NCBI GenBank assembly: GCA_009829735.1
Contig: CM020618.1
Location: 18,523,346-18,587,345 of the forward strand
DNA from: Pyropia yezoensis
Taxonomy: Eukaryota; Rhodophyta; Bangiophyceae; Bangiales; Bangiaceae
Length of the DNA stretch: 64,000 bases
Direction of reading: 5' to 3'
Within the stretch, counting starts at the first letter, position 1; each line of letters starts with the position of its first letter. Both the position numbers and the translations under genes were made by a program. The notes beneath the pieces are model-generated. The model had not been told where the DNA came from, searched no databases, and saw nothing but the letters and a program-made list of their open reading frames with translations. Shown piece after piece: positions 20,611 to 32,230 of the stretch.

Positions 20611-23340
20611 GGCGGCGCTGCGGGGGACGGCGGCTGCTGCAGGGGGGCCGGCAGCTGCCGGCCGGCGGGGGCGGGCGCCGGCGGGCAGGGGACGTTTTGG
20701 CGTGGGACGGGCGCGGCAGCCGCCGGGGGGCGGGTACCGCTGCCGCCGGGCGGGCGATGCGCGGGCGCGGCTGCTAGCTCGCGCGTCTGCAGCTGCTGGT
20801 GGGCGGGAGTGGCTGCTGGCCGACGGGCGCGGCTGCTGGCGGGCGGGCCCGCCCGCTGGCTCCCCGCCGCGAGCGCTGGCGGCCGGGGGCGCGCGCGTGC
20901 TGCCGGACGCTGCTGCTGGCCGCCGGGGGCTCCTGCTCGCGGCCGCGCGCTGCTGCTGGCCGGCGGTTGCCCCCGGTGCCGCACGGCGGCGGCTGTTGGT
21001 GGGCAGGGGTCGCCGCTGCCGCACGTTGGCGGCTGCTAGTGGCCGGGGGTCGTCGCTGGCGGACGAAGGCACCCGCTGGCGGCCTGTCGCGGCTGCCCGC
21101 CTGCGGTTGCCCCCGCTTCCGCGCTGCGGCGACTGCTGCTTGCCGGGGGTGACTGTCGACGGGCTGGCCCGCCCGCTGGCCGCCGAGGGCGGCAGGTGGC
21201 ATGCGGGAGACCCCGCTGGCTGCCGCCCGCGGCTGCAGGCCGGCGAGGGTCCCCGCTGTCGCGCAGCTGCGGCTGCTGCTGGGCGGGGGTGACTGCATGT
21301 GGGCTGCGCTCATTGGCGGGCGGGCGCGGCTGCTGGCCGGCGGGGGCCGCCGTTGGCGGCCGCCAGCCGCTGCTGGCCGGCGGGAGCCCCCGTTGGTGGT
21401 CGCTCCTGGCTGCTGGATGGCGGGGGCCCCCGCTGCCACGCAGCGGCTGCTGCTGCTGGGTCGGCGCGCCCGCTGGCGGTCTGGGGCGCCCGCTGGCGGC
21501 CGGGCGCGGTTGCTGGCCGGTGGGGGCCTCCGCTGGTGGCCGCGTGCGGCTGCTAAGCGGCGTAGGCCTCCGCTGCCGCGCAGTGGCGGCTTCTGGTGGG
21601 CGCGGGTGGCTGCTGGCTCGCGGGGGCGGGTGCTGGCAGGCGAGCGCGGCCGTTGGCCGGCGGCTATCAGCGCTGACGGCTGGTGGCGCCCGCTGGCGGC
21701 CGAGCGCGCTTGCTGGCCGGCCAGAGCGCCCGCTGGCGGCTGCATGCGGGTGCGAGCGGGCGATGGTGCCCGTGGGCGGCGGCGTGCGAGTGCTGGCGGG
21801 CTGGAGCGCCCCCTGTCGGCCGGGCGCGGCTGCTGGCCCGCGTGAGCGCTCGCTGGCCGCCGGGCGCGGCTGCTGGCATGCGGGAGACTCCGCTGGCGGC
21901 TGCCCGCAGCTGCTGGCCGGCGAGGGCCTCCGCTGCCGCGCAGCTGAGGCTGCTGCTTTTCGGGGGCGGCCGCTGGCGGGCTGGGGCGGCTGCTCGTGGG
22001 CGGTCGCCAGCGCTGGCTGCCGGGGGCGCCCGCTGGCGGCTGGGCGCGGCTTCTGGCGAGCGGGGACCCCCGCTGCCGGCCGCTCGTGGCTGCTGGCCGG
22101 CATTTTCCCTCGCTGCCGTGCAGCGGTGGCTGCTGGTAGGGGGGGGTGGCTGCTGACGGGCTGGTGCGCTTCCTGCCGCCCGCCCGAGGCTGGTGCCCGG
22201 CGGGGGCGCCCGCTGATGGGTGGTTGCGCCCGCTGGCGGCCGGGCGCCGCTGCTGACCGCCGGGCGCCGCTGCTGACCGCCGGGGGCCCCTGCTGGTGGG
22301 CGGCGGCAGCTGCTGGTGGGGTGGGGGGGCTTCTGGTGGTCAAGCGCGGGTGATGGCCGCCGGGCGCGGGTGCTGGCGGCTGGGTGCAGCCACTGGCCGG
22401 CGGCCGCCAGTGCTGGCGGCCAGGGGCGCCCGCTACCGTCCGGGTGTGACTGCTGGCCGGCGTGGGCCTCTGCTGGCGTGCGGCGGCGGCTGTTGGTGGG
22501 GGGGGGGAGCTTCTGGTAGGCGGAGGCGGCTGCTGGCGCGCTGGGGGGGAGCGCTGTCGGGCCGGCGCGGCCGCTGGCTGGCTCGCGCGCCCGCCACCAC
22601 GCGCAGGCGGCTGCAGGCTGACCGGGGCCACTCCTGGCGGCCGGGGGCGCCCGCTGGCCGCCGGGCGCGACTGCTGGTGGCTCAGTGTGGCGGCTGGCCT
22701 GCCGCCGCGCCTGCTGGCGGCCGGGGGCGCCCTCTGGCGGCCGTGCGCGGCTGCTGGAGGCCAGGGCCCCGCGCTGGCGTGTGGCGGCGGCTGCTGGCTC
22801 GCCGCCACGCCCGCTGGCGACCGAGCGCGTCCGCTGGCGGCCGGGCGTGGCCTCCGGCCGCCGGGAGGCCCCCCCAGCTAGCGTGCGGGGGCGCCCGATG
22901 GCGGGCCGAAAGCGACGGCTGGCTCGCTGGGGTGCCCGCTCGCTGGCGGGCGCCGGCTTGTTTGCCAGCATGGCCGCTGCCCGGCGGAGACGTCCGCTGA
23001 TGGTGGGTGGGGGTGATTGCTGGCTGGTGCGTGTGGCCACTGTCGGGAGGGAGCACCGGGTGGCGCGTGGGCGGGCGCGGCTTCTGGTGGGCGGCGGCGG
23101 CGACTGGTGGGCGAGGGTGGCGGCTGGCGGGTGGGGGCGCCTACTAGCAGGTGGTAGTGTCCGATGGCGAGCAGGGGCCGTTGCTTGTGGGAAGGGCCGG
23201 CGGCTGGCGAGCTGGGACAGCTGTTGGCTAGCCGGCACGTGCTGGCTGGTGGGTGCTGCGGCTGGCGGGCGAGTAGGCGGGGAGCCGCTGGCGCGGGGTT
23301 GGGATGCTCGCGGGGCGGGAGGTCGCTTGTCTCCGGCGGG
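20611..23340. repeat. GC-rich degenerate minisatellite, about 2.7 kb
   Basis: The words GCTGCTGGC, CGCTGGCGG and CCGGGCGCGGC recur throughout. At 21331, 21371 and 21411 the TGCTGG word recurs at exact 40-bp steps, while elsewhere the spacing drifts. Because stop codons are almost absent, most frames on both strands stay open for hundreds of codons (for example 21036-22808 and 21667-23460 on the minus strand). These translate to Arg/Pro/Ala/Gln-rich repeats and are most simply by-products of composition. Whether any is translated cannot be told from sequence. Confidence 0.7.
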
Positions 23341-24642
23341 TGCTGTGATAGCGGTCGCTGCCGTGGTGCTCAGCGACCCTGAACCGCCTTCCTGTGGGGG
23401 GGTGTATGCAGGGGAGAAAGGGGTGAAGGAGTCATCGGCGAGCTTAGTGACCACCACCACTGTTCCCAGGACAAAAAATAGGGTCGATACAGCTCATGTC
23501 TTTTTTTTTTCGTTCTCGTCGTTGTGGGGTGTGCATACCTTCCGATCACCTGGACAGGCAGCATCCATGACGGGGTCAGGACGCGCACACGACGGTTGAT
23601 GCTGGCATGTTTCAGGTCGTGCATCACTGGCCTAGAAGGGTTATAGGAACACGCCGTCATCTCTTCGGCTACGTTGGCGGCGGCTTCCGCCGCCTCACAT
23701 CCTCGGATGCGACCCCCCCGCGCGCAGCCGCCGTGGCGGTCGCGTCCAGAGCCGCCGCGGCCGCCGTTCTAGCCGCGTCGCACACCAGCCCATTCACGGT
23801 AGGTGTGAAGCGCGGGTGGGGGCCGCGGCGATGGCCACCGACGCGGCGGCGGCGGCTGCGGTGGCGGCAGCGGCGGTGGCCGCTGCAACGTTTGCGATAG
23901 CTGCTGCCACGGGCGGCGGCGCAACTGCGCACGAAATGGGAGGGGAGGCAGATGACGGCCGGGAGGGGAGGGCTGTCACCGGCGTGCAGGGACGGCGGCT
24001 GACTGCGGGGGCGGTGGTCGACGACGAGGCGCGCCGGAAGCTACAGCAGGTCCATTGCCGGCGGGGGACGGCGATCGCTGGCGGGGCGGCAGTCGTTAGC
24101 GGGGAGGGGGGACGCACCGGACAGGTGCGAGGGAACGTGAACGGGGAAGCAGACGAAAGGCCACAACGCTGCGTCACGAAGAGCCCCTCATGATTATATG
24201 CAGTGGTCCCCGCACATGTGGTGATGCGACAATAGGCCGTCACCACAGCGCGTCACGTCACCAACGTCATGGGCCAGAGAGAACCAAGCGTAATCAACCC
24301 TAATCAGCGAAAACGTCCCAGATCTCGACCCCACCGCCCGGGGAGGGCAGTGCCGTGGGGGAGCCATTCACGGGCGCGGCAGCCGGCAGGCCCGAGGCGC
24401 CCCCGTTGGCCACCCCCCCCACCGCGTCCACCCGAAAGACCAGGGGGAGAAGGCCCAGCTCAGAGATCATCCCGACGCCCCGCACCACCGGCGGCGCGCG
24501 GCACCCACCCAACAAACAAATTGCACGACAGCACAGCAGCCCCAGCACGATCAGTATCCCCACAGTCCTACCAGTTCCCCGGGCCACCCCCCGCCTGCAG
24601 CTGGGCGACAGTTGACGCCACCGCCGGAAGAACGTGAAGATG
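23341..24642. other. no confident gene; CGG-rich stretch
   Basis: After a short AT-rich patch (poly-T at 23.50 kb) the sequence is rich in GCGGCGGC triplets at 23.7-23.9 kb, translating to Ala runs in several frames. No recognisable protein is seen between here and the end of the NTPase gene. Confidence 0.4.
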
Positions 24643-27600
24643 TCAAGAAGAGGCGCCCCGTCCACGCTTGGTCTGAGGCTTGCCAACGCTTCGCCGCCGC
24701 ACGATGTTCGTGCCAAACAACGATTCCGCACACACCACGAATGTAGAAATAGTATTGCCGTACGCACTCTCCACGGAGTCGGCGTCCACCACGATCACGC
24801 TCTCAACAGCAAACGTCGGTTTGCGGGTGCGCAAGTCCAGTTTTGGAGGCGCCTTCAAGCGCGTCGTTACAACGAGGGCAGTACGCCGCTCCCACTTCTT
24901 CCACAGCTCCGGTCCAAACAGCCCACGCAGAGAGGTGCAGGAATTGGCTATGTCCGCAGCCACCAGCCCACCGCTCTTGAACTGCACCGCCCTCGCCACG
25001 AGCTCGCCCTTCCGAGGCCCCCCTTTGGCCCCGCGCAAGCAACGCGTCAGGACGATGCCGTCGATCCCTTTAAAGGTGGAGCTCCACGGCCTCCACACAT
25101 GCCCAATCAGGTCCTCCTCAGAGTACTCCTCGAGCAGCTGCGGGATGGAAGAGAAGTAGACGACGCCACGACAACGGATCGACACGTCCAGGACAGCTCG
25201 GGACAGCCAGGGCGCTTGGCCCGTCAGGCGGTCAGGTGCGGGATACAGCTTCCGCATGGAGTACTGTTTGTACGGCAGGGGCCCGGACGCGTGGAGACAA
25301 GCATGGTTCCTGGAAAGCAGCGCCCGGCAGCAGCTCAGCATCACCTCCGTCCAAAGGAAAAGGTTTTCCCACGCCACAGGCACATCACCCACGAGTAGAG
25401 CGCGTCGCACCTCGTTGCACGCGGCATAGACCCCGCCATCATCTCCAGAGACGTCGATTTTAGTGGCCACCACCGAATCCTCTTGGTCATCCTCCTCTCC
25501 TTCGCCGTCCGCGTCCGTCACCGCCTCCGAGTCCTTCAGTTCTTTCCTCCCGCCGCAGCTGTCCGGGGCAGGAAGTACGTCAATAGCAGCACCCACATTG
25601 GCCGACCGCGAGACCAGACGCTGCCTGATCGACAGTGCCGCCAAAAAGAACGTCACAATGATGGTGGGGTTCCGGGACTTAAATATCCCACTTGACCGCT
25701 GCTGGAGAGCGCCCGTCCCAAAGACCGTGTTCCACGATAGCTGCTCCGTGAGGATGCCAGACGAGGGTGCGTCGTAGTTAAGCAGCCCAACAGCCATCAC
25801 CACCGGGTGCTGCGCCAAGATGTCGATGCTCTTCTTTGCAACGGATAGCTTGGTCGGGGCAAGGGCACCAAGGAGAGTAGAGAAGAAGCTGACACCGTCC
25901 GTCGACCCCTCGATAGCTCTGTCAAGGACGATGGCCGCCCGAGGATGGCCGAGGGTGAGCGTCGCGAGATGGCTGGCCACAGTTCCGACAGGCAGCAGCC
26001 GCCGTTGTCCCGTTGCAGTAGACCGCCGCAGCGCAACCTTAAGGTCCAGGAGACGGAGACGTTGCTGGGCTCGTAGCTCCTCCAGAGGTATCAGAGGAAT
26101 TACAACGACCTCTTCGACGGTTGACTGGGACCCCGTCAGCCGGCCACCTTGCCGCTCAGCAAAGCGCTCCTCAAACGCGGTCATCAACGGCCGGATGCGC
26201 AGCTCTTCACACCAATCACAGGTCTCCTTTCGCACTGCCTCAGCCGTCTGCAAGGCAGCGTCTTCAGGTTGAACGTCGTCGTTCACTTCAGCGTCGGTGA
26301 CGGACGCAGCATCACGGCCCATCGACTCGACCTCGGTTGTCCATGCAGTGGCTGTCTCGGATGCGGTTGCTCCCGCGGCCGCCGTGGATGTTTCCGCCGT
26401 GGATTTGGGTGCCGTCGTATTCGACGTTGCTGACAAGTGATCAATAGCAGATAGCAGCCTTGTCCTCGCCGGGATCGGCGCCTGAGAATCCGGTCCAGTC
26501 GCTCCTTCGCCACTGCCGTACATGAGCCTCAGCACGTCCATGCCCCGCTTGCACCTCTGTCGCAGCGTCAGCAAGGCATCGCGCTCATCCTTAGGTAGAG
26601 AAGCGAGAGAGAGGTTAGGCAGCTCGTCAACGAGCAGGAGCCCACGCATGCCGTTCGCTGACGCCGGCAGCAGCCGAGCCTGCACGAGGGTGGTGGCGGT
26701 CGCCTTCACTGCAGCGACGCTTGTTCGTCCGTCGATCAGCATTTTCGACACGTCATCCCGGTACGTGCTGAATGTGTAGCCGGTGGTCCTAGGGTCCCAG
26801 GACTCCGCGTAGATGATGCGCAGGAGACCCGGTAAGCCCAAGTCAATCGCGGCAAGCACGTGGTCACCAATAGTGGCCTTGGTGATACCATTGAAGGACA
26901 GCACGTAGACGGGCAGACTTGCCCACCAGTCCAGCACCTCGGGGGTCAGCGACATAACCAGGTTCGGCTCCTCGATGACCGACAGAAGCAGCAGCAGCAG
27001 GAGCAGCGTCTTGCCTCGACCCGGCGGGCCCGTCACGAACCCCGTGGCACGGGCGTCATGCCGAAAGGAGTACAGCTTCCGTACAGCTGCAGGTACGAGA
27101 TTGTCGCCAAAGCGCCTCTTGGACAGCCCTTCGCCATGCACCGGGTTGGGCGTAATGAAGAAACGCAGCTGTTTGGCCACATTCGTGACGGGCTCGGCGT
27201 GCAAGGGCGACGGGCCGCGGATGAGCCGCTATGTCCATGTCCAAACAACGACAGCACGTAGGCAAGTACATGATGTACATGACAGGTCAGCAGGAGAGCC
27301 GTGCGACACAAAAAAAGACAATGATATACGAATACCAACCACAAGCAGCAGTGGACGATGGTGAGAGGCACTCAAAAAAATACCTCTGTGCGCTCCTTGG
27401 TCTTGAGCGTGTTCTTCACGCGGCACAGGATCTTGAGCACGTCCAGGATGTACGTCTGATCCTCCCGGAGGCTCTCGTCCAAAACACAAAAGGCTTCGTA
27501 TTCACGATGGGCGCGTGCGCGCGCCTCGTCCCATCCGCTCGGGTCTTGCTGGGCCAGAGCAGTGCCTCGGTCAGCCAGCTCTAACGCTGCAGCCTTGAGC

Positions 27601-28157
27601 TGCTCCTGCACTGCCTTCACCTGGGACCGCTTCTCCACAATGTGCACTGACAGCACCTGATGATCTTCTGTTTTGGACGCGCCCACGACGTGGACGGCGT
27701 CATCCAGGTTCTGGTACAGGCTGCGGAGGACGTCTAAAAGGAAGGACTTAGCCTCTCGTAAACTGGCCACCCTGGTCAAGGCGAGCTTCCAAGATCGCTC
27801 AACCGCAACGTCAACCTGCAGCTTCACGAGCCACTCTTTCATGTCTACCTGCAGCTCCTCCAGGTCCTTCTCCTCCTTGGTAATCTCCGCGTAGACCGAC
27901 TGCAGTTCCTGCCCCATCGTGACATTGACAGAGATGCCCACCGTGGGCACAGACAGATCAGCAGACAGCCCGGCGCCCAATCTCGCGGCGTGCACAGGGC
28001 GCGTCAGAGGAATGCGCGAGCCCAATCGGATTGGAGGACGACGTAGAGGTGACGCAGGACCAGGAGGTAGACAGATTCTCGGCACCACCCAACGTCTTGA
28101 GGATGCATGAAGGATGCCGCATCCAGGCGCAACAAACAATTGCACGCAGAGCGCCAT
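24643..28157 (-). CDS. Crinkler/RHS-like P-loop NTPase, two exons
   Basis: Exon 1 (28157-27384, ATG at 28157) encodes a largely helical, coiled-coil-like region. Exon 2 (27228-24643) encodes the NTPase. It contains a Walker A motif (GPPGRGKT) followed by a Leu run and, about 125 residues later, a Walker B motif (LLLVDE). The C-terminal part has GELVARAVQFKSGG, whose Q-F-K resembles a restriction-endonuclease-fold active-site segment. The predicted protein has about 1,119 residues. Size, order and the W-rich segment after the P-loop recall Crinkler and trypanosome retrotransposon-hot-spot proteins, which pair a STAND-like NTPase with a nuclease-type domain and are often linked to mobile elements. 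That assignment is an inference. I see no typical Crinkler N-terminal header. No frameshift or stop interrupts either exon. Confidence 0.65.
27229..27383 (-). other. spliceosomal intron (155 bp) in the NTPase gene
   Basis: The donor reads GAG|GTATTT at 27383 and the acceptor ACATAG|CGG at 27229, after a pyrimidine-leaning stretch. Both junctions are phase 0. Without splicing, exon 1 would run into TGA ten bases past the donor. The exon 2 frame has an in-frame TAG that is the last three bases of the intron itself, so splicing exactly removes both stops. Exon 2 has no ATG near its beginning, which also argues for a spliced gene. Confidence 0.7.
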
Positions 28158-29388
28158 GCAGCACACTGGCCAAGGGAGTCCAAACAGAACCGTGGCCGCG
28201 TGCGGTTGTAGGCATTGTGGGCTGCATCGCGGGCGGGCGGTGGTGGCGGCATCAGCGGCGTCAGCTTTGCGGGACGCCCCGTGGTGGCGCCCTACCGCGG
28301 CGAGGGCAACGGACTGGAACCCTGGTAATCGTAGGTTTGGTGTAAAGGTAGGCTACAGTTTGAAAAAGGGGAATACATTTCGCAAAGGGGGCTACAAACC
28401 ATATCTATTCCAATCAGTAGCTTTTGGGAGAATCGCTCTTCGTGGGATCGATCGGGTGGGTCGTTTGGATTTCATCGTCATCACTAGCTCGCTCGTTGAG
28501 GTCTGGGGCGCTCTCCCGTGTACTAGCTGGGTACATTGCCGCCGATCGGACACTGGTCGTGCACGGGGGGTAGACTGGCGCTCGATGGGTGCCATGTCGG
28601 CGCAGGTGGCCGCGCGTGTATGAGGTACATGCCGCTGGGTTCCCTGCAGCTGAGCAAACAGTGCCTCTGCTCAGGTAAACGCTGCTTTTTTTCCATGGAG
28701 TCTCTCGGTGGGGTGAGCGCTTCTCTCGCGGCGTTAGGATACGGACCCCATTCCGCCGCTTGATTTTGCGCCCAGGCACTTCACCACGCTGCGCACATGC
28801 TATCAGAAGCTGCTCAAGGCGATCTGGTCGTACTGTGGCAAGACGGTGCCCCGAGTAAACAGTACAAAGCATATCACCTTCAGACCTACCGAGCCCGGGG
28901 GAGAGATCGAGGGGCCGGCAGCTGAGTGCCTATAAGGCCACTCAACGCCGGCGAGGGCGAAATCAGGGTCCCAGTCTGGGGGCGGAGAGCCCATCGATTG
29001 GGGCCTGCGTCTCGCCAATTCCCTCCAAAACGATAGTAGAATTGAGATCCCTCCAAAGCGGAATTGGGTTACATAGTTAGGCGGGCCCTCCGGAAGTCGG
29101 AATTATCGTCTTTCGGGCGGGCTCCAGCTCGAAGGATATCTTCCGGGAAGGGTGGTCCGCGCCCCTTCACTGGGAGCCTAGCTGGGGCTCACCTGTTGCG
29201 TCCTGAGCCAATAGGAGAGCAGGGTGGCCGCCCCGGAAGCGGGTGGCCACGCTGTGCCCCAGCGAGCCTCCCAGCCAATGTATGGACGTTAGGGGGCGGG
29301 ACGGGTGCGGTCTCCGCCCCACACACAGCCGGGGAAGCGTAAGGGACCCGCTGCCCCGCGCCATCCCGGCGTGCGGGGGGGGGGGGGC
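28158..29388. other. intergenic, no confident gene
   Basis: Upstream region of the NTPase gene, followed by sequence with overlapping short ORFs on both strands (for example 28414-28872 minus). No motif is recognised. A poly-G run at 29376-29387 borders the solo LTR. Confidence 0.4.
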
Positions 29389-29986
29389 TGTGGCGTTGCG
29401 TCTGCGTGGGGCCAGGGCGGGACCCAAGGGGCGCGGACCCGTTCCCTGGTGGCGGGCGCGCCCTGCGCCCTGCCTGTTGGGACGGAGGATCGGTGGCGCG
29501 GGAGTGCGGCGCTGCATCCCGGGCCTTGATTGGTCCCCTCTTGGCCTCGGATCCGCCTGGTTAGGGGCGTGGTGACCAGGGATTTTTCTTTCCTTTTTGT
29601 TTGAATTTTGTTGCTTTTCGCTTTTCTCGATGGCTTTCCCTTTCTTCCCACTGGGTTTTTTGGGATTGCCACGTATGCATCGAGGGAATTATTTGGGTTT
29701 TGAGGGATTTTCTTGAGAGATTTGGTGGCGACCCTTGGAGAGAATCGGGGGTGCGCTGGCGTTGCTTCGAGGGTTATTTGAGTGGTTAGTCCGGGGGTCA
29801 CCCCGGGCCAATATTGTAAATCAACGTGCTTTGGGCGTCCTGTTCCCTTGGGCTTCTGTCCTTCTACCTTTACCTCTCGGAGGTGGGCAAGTGGATCTGC
29901 AGTACCCCTGTCCCGTTCCTTCCTGGGCACCCGGTGGTACCGTTGTTTGCGTGGTTTCCCCAGGCCTAGGGGCCAATTACGCCACA
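29389..29986 (+). repeat. solo LTR (598 bp), related to family B
   Basis: It starts TGTGGCGT and ends ACGCCACA, a perfect 8-bp terminal inverted repeat. The flanking five bases are GGGGC on both sides (29384-29388 and 29987-29991), a target-site duplication, though the left one borders a G run. The inner sequence shares blocks with family B LTRs, such as GGGCCAATATTGTAAATCAAC and the TTTGCCTCG-like segment. No primer-binding site or coding region follows, as expected after LTR-LTR recombination. Confidence 0.8.
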
Positions 29987-30021
29987 GGGGCGAGGGGGTG
30001 CTGGGTCGTCGCCCCCCCTAT

Positions 30022-30879
30022 ATGCCACACGTACTACTCATTGCAAAGAAGACGGCAGCAGGCAAGCAGCCAGGGACGGTTGGAACTTACAGGTCGTTGA
30101 CGCCCAAGTCGTGCTTCCATACGACGGTCAAGTTTATGGATGGCTCTGCGACTCACACGGTGGTGAGGCCGTTCATGCACAACACGACAAAGATTAACAA
30201 TGTTGTGTACCTAGCGATTGTGCTTCTCAAAGCACTCAAACAGCAGAACATCTACCAGTGGCTTGTTGCGCAGTTCTCTCAGGGAGTGGTATGCACCACG
30301 GGCAGAAAGCGCCTGGCTCCCTTGTCCGATGCAGTAAATAGTGGCGAGGGCAACACGGGCGGTGGAAACAAACAGTTGGAGAGCGGCGGGACGGGGGACG
30401 GCTGTGACGGGCAAGTTGTCGACGGCACAACCCCCACTGTCGGGGAGGTGGAGTGGCGTGATCAAGCGGCCGGAGAAGTACACGTGCCGCGTGAGCCACA
30501 ACCGTCTTCCAAAGCGTTTGCTTTTGTGGTAGGTAGACAGGTAGCAGCGAGATTTGCAACAGACCAAGTCGGGGCTGGACGCATTGATAGTGGCTGTGGA
30601 CAGCCGGAGAGAGGTAGTTCCCCCGCAGCTGCGACGGTGTTGGGGTGCTCGCCGACGGACGGCCGTTTGCAGCCTCCACGGAGTTCTTCCACGATGTCGC
30701 TCGCTCCGTTCGTAGCGGCGGGGATAATGGGAGGTACAGGTCTTGGACTTCCTGGTAGGGTTGGCCCGTCTTGCACTGGCAGCAGACTGCCCGGCGGCAG
30801 TCGTTGTCCCGGTGTCGGCACGGCATCAAGGGGCAGGGTGTTCAAGCTCAGCTGCACCAGCTCGAACTCCCTCAGCTGA
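30022..30879 (+). CDS. hypothetical ORF
   Basis: From the ATG at 30022 the first 90 residues look protein-like, with helical and hydrophobic segments (NNVVYLAIVLLKALKQQNIY). The rest is Gly/Ser-rich and low in complexity. I recognise no family. It begins 36 bp after the solo LTR and could be an older gene remnant beside which the LTR inserted. Confidence 0.3.
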   Translation: MPHVLLIAKKTAAGKQPGTVGTYRSLTPKSCFHTTVKFMDGSATHTVVRPFMHNTTKINNVVYLAIVLLKALKQQNIYQWLVAQFSQGVVCTTGRKRLAPLSDAVNSGEGNTGGGNKQLESGGTGDGCDGQVVDGTTPTVGEVEWRDQAAGEVHVPREPQPSSKAFAFVVGRQVAARFATDQVGAGRIDSGCGQPERGSSPAAATVLGCSPTDGRLQPPRSSSTMSLAPFVAAGIMGGTGLGLPGRVGPSCTGSRLPGGSRCPGVGTASRGRVFKLSCTSSNSLS

Positions 30880-31336
30880 GAGAGGGGCACCGAGAGACGG
30901 AGATCCTTCTGCTGTGGGTCTCACGTCACCAGTGTCCGCTCCAGTTCGGTGTGCTGACCTGCTGTTGGATAGGTGCGCTCCTGTTGCTCTGTATGGAGCG
31001 CCCTTCTTAGACCTGCGGGACGACGCGCGGGCGGTTGCGTTGCGCGTTTGTGACCCACGTGCCCAGAAAACAGCTGGCGAACCTCTCGGCGACGACGTCA
31101 TCGTCGTGTGTGGTGGCGCTTTTGCTGTAAGCGGCTGCGAGGAGCTCCCACCATCTCTTGATGCTCTCTCTGGCGCTTGTCAATCCGAGGCGTGGAGGAG
31201 GCAGCAATTAATGAAGGCTGTCAGTGGTGCAATGTTCTGTTGGCCGCTTGCTTTCGGTGGGTACGTTCCCGGCTCGCTCACTTTTTTTTATTTTTGGCAT
31301 TGGGGCAGAACTAAGCATCCATCGCGACTGACGTAG
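30743..31336 (+). CDS. hypothetical ORF overlapping the previous one
   Basis: It starts MDFLVGLARLALAADC in a different frame from the preceding ORF. It shows alternating hydrophobic segments (GDDVIVVCGGAFAV) and an aromatic end (SLTFFYFWHWG). No domain is recognised. Together with the ORFs on either side it may represent one gene broken by frameshifts. Confidence 0.3.
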   Translation: MDFLVGLARLALAADCPAAVVVPVSARHQGAGCSSSAAPARTPSAERGAPRDGDPSAVGLTSPVSAPVRCADLLLDRCAPVALYGAPFLDLRDDARAVALRVCDPRAQKTAGEPLGDDVIVVCGGAFAVSGCEELPPSLDALSGACQSEAWRRQQLMKAVSGAMFCWPLAFGGYVPGSLTFFYFWHWGRTKHPSRLT

Positions 31337-31397
31337 CTCCATTGTTCGTGTTGGGACGACAACTCACCACCCCCCGGGCGCACGCCACGCTCTTCAT

Positions 31398-31763
31398 GTG
31401 CCAATATGCGATGGCGGATGGCACCTGAGCAGACCTCGCGTCGAACTGTGGGAGAGACCACTGCGCTTCCGTCGAGCGACCGTGCTGGGAACCAGGCTTG
31501 TGTGGCGCAGGGCTCTTCCGGCAGTTCCGGATGCTGTCAAGGTGGCGGCAAGAAGGCAACTTTCTGTGTACGAGTTATATGCTGTGCGTGTGACCACTGG
31601 GCAAGGACAGCGACGGTACCCATTCACCAATCTTCTGTACCAGTCCGCAGCTTTCAGGACGTTTGTGGGGACTCACTTTCCCAACCGAATCGTGGTCAAG
31701 GTTATGGCGGACGTTGGCGTGCTGAAAGACCAACAGACGCTGAAAAGAGAGATTTTATTGTAG
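31398..31763 (+). CDS. hypothetical ORF, possible C-terminus of a broken gene
   Basis: The 121-residue product is basic and ends with a compact aromatic segment (RRYPFTNLLYQSAAFRTFVG) followed by IVVKVMADVGVL. This is more protein-like than the overlapping frames, but I recognise no family. Confidence 0.3.
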   Translation: MPICDGGWHLSRPRVELWERPLRFRRATVLGTRLVWRRALPAVPDAVKVAARRQLSVYELYAVRVTTGQGQRRYPFTNLLYQSAAFRTFVGTHFPNRIVVKVMADVGVLKDQQTLKREILL

Positions 31764-31838
31764 GATGCGCGCTTTGTATGTGCATCTGGAATGTAGCGAA
31801 GGGGTGGTTGCGTCGGTTAAGTGAACTCAGGAGGGGAT

Positions 31839-32230
31839 TGTAGCATCCCTGGCCCTGACTTGGCGTCCACCCGGGATGGCGGCCAGGGGGCACCAGGTGC
31901 CAGAACACGCCCGCCGTGTGGGGATGGTTGGCGCCCGTGGCCCGTGCCCAGCACTGGGATGCGGTGGACTACGCTACCCACACGTGAGAGAGGGACTTCT
32001 GATGGGCTTTTGCATTTTTGTGCGGGACTTGATCTGAGAGAATTTAGTGTGAGATTAGTGAGGGGGAATAGAATTAGTACTGATAGTAACCCCCGACCTG
32101 ACGAGGTTGGACTCGGGTCGGAGCCACTCAGGGTTAGGGGGGGGGCTACCGGGCCAACGTGCCGAGGCTCCCCCAGATGCACGTCAAGAGGGACAGCACA
32201 CGCCCTCGGCGTTTTTCTCGTCGCGGTCGG
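31839..32230 (+). repeat. partial LTR, family A
   Basis: It begins TGTAGCATCCCTGGCC and matches the 5' two-thirds of the left-edge LTR (1624 down to about 1245), including CGGCGGGCGTGTTC-type and CCCGACCTGACGAGG words. After about 32230 the match is lost, and no family A 3' terminus follows, so the copy is truncated. The complete chromovirus starts 340 bp further on. Confidence 0.65.

Noticed and set aside
20486..23599. ORFs of 268-597 codons on both strands in the GC minisatellite
   Set aside because: Several frames on both strands are open for the same stretch because stop codons are rare in this composition. No non-repetitive domain, no consistent start, and no reason to prefer one frame.
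24680..27364. Plus-strand ORFs opposite the NTPase gene
   Set aside because: They are shadows of the long minus-strand coding frame and have no motifs.
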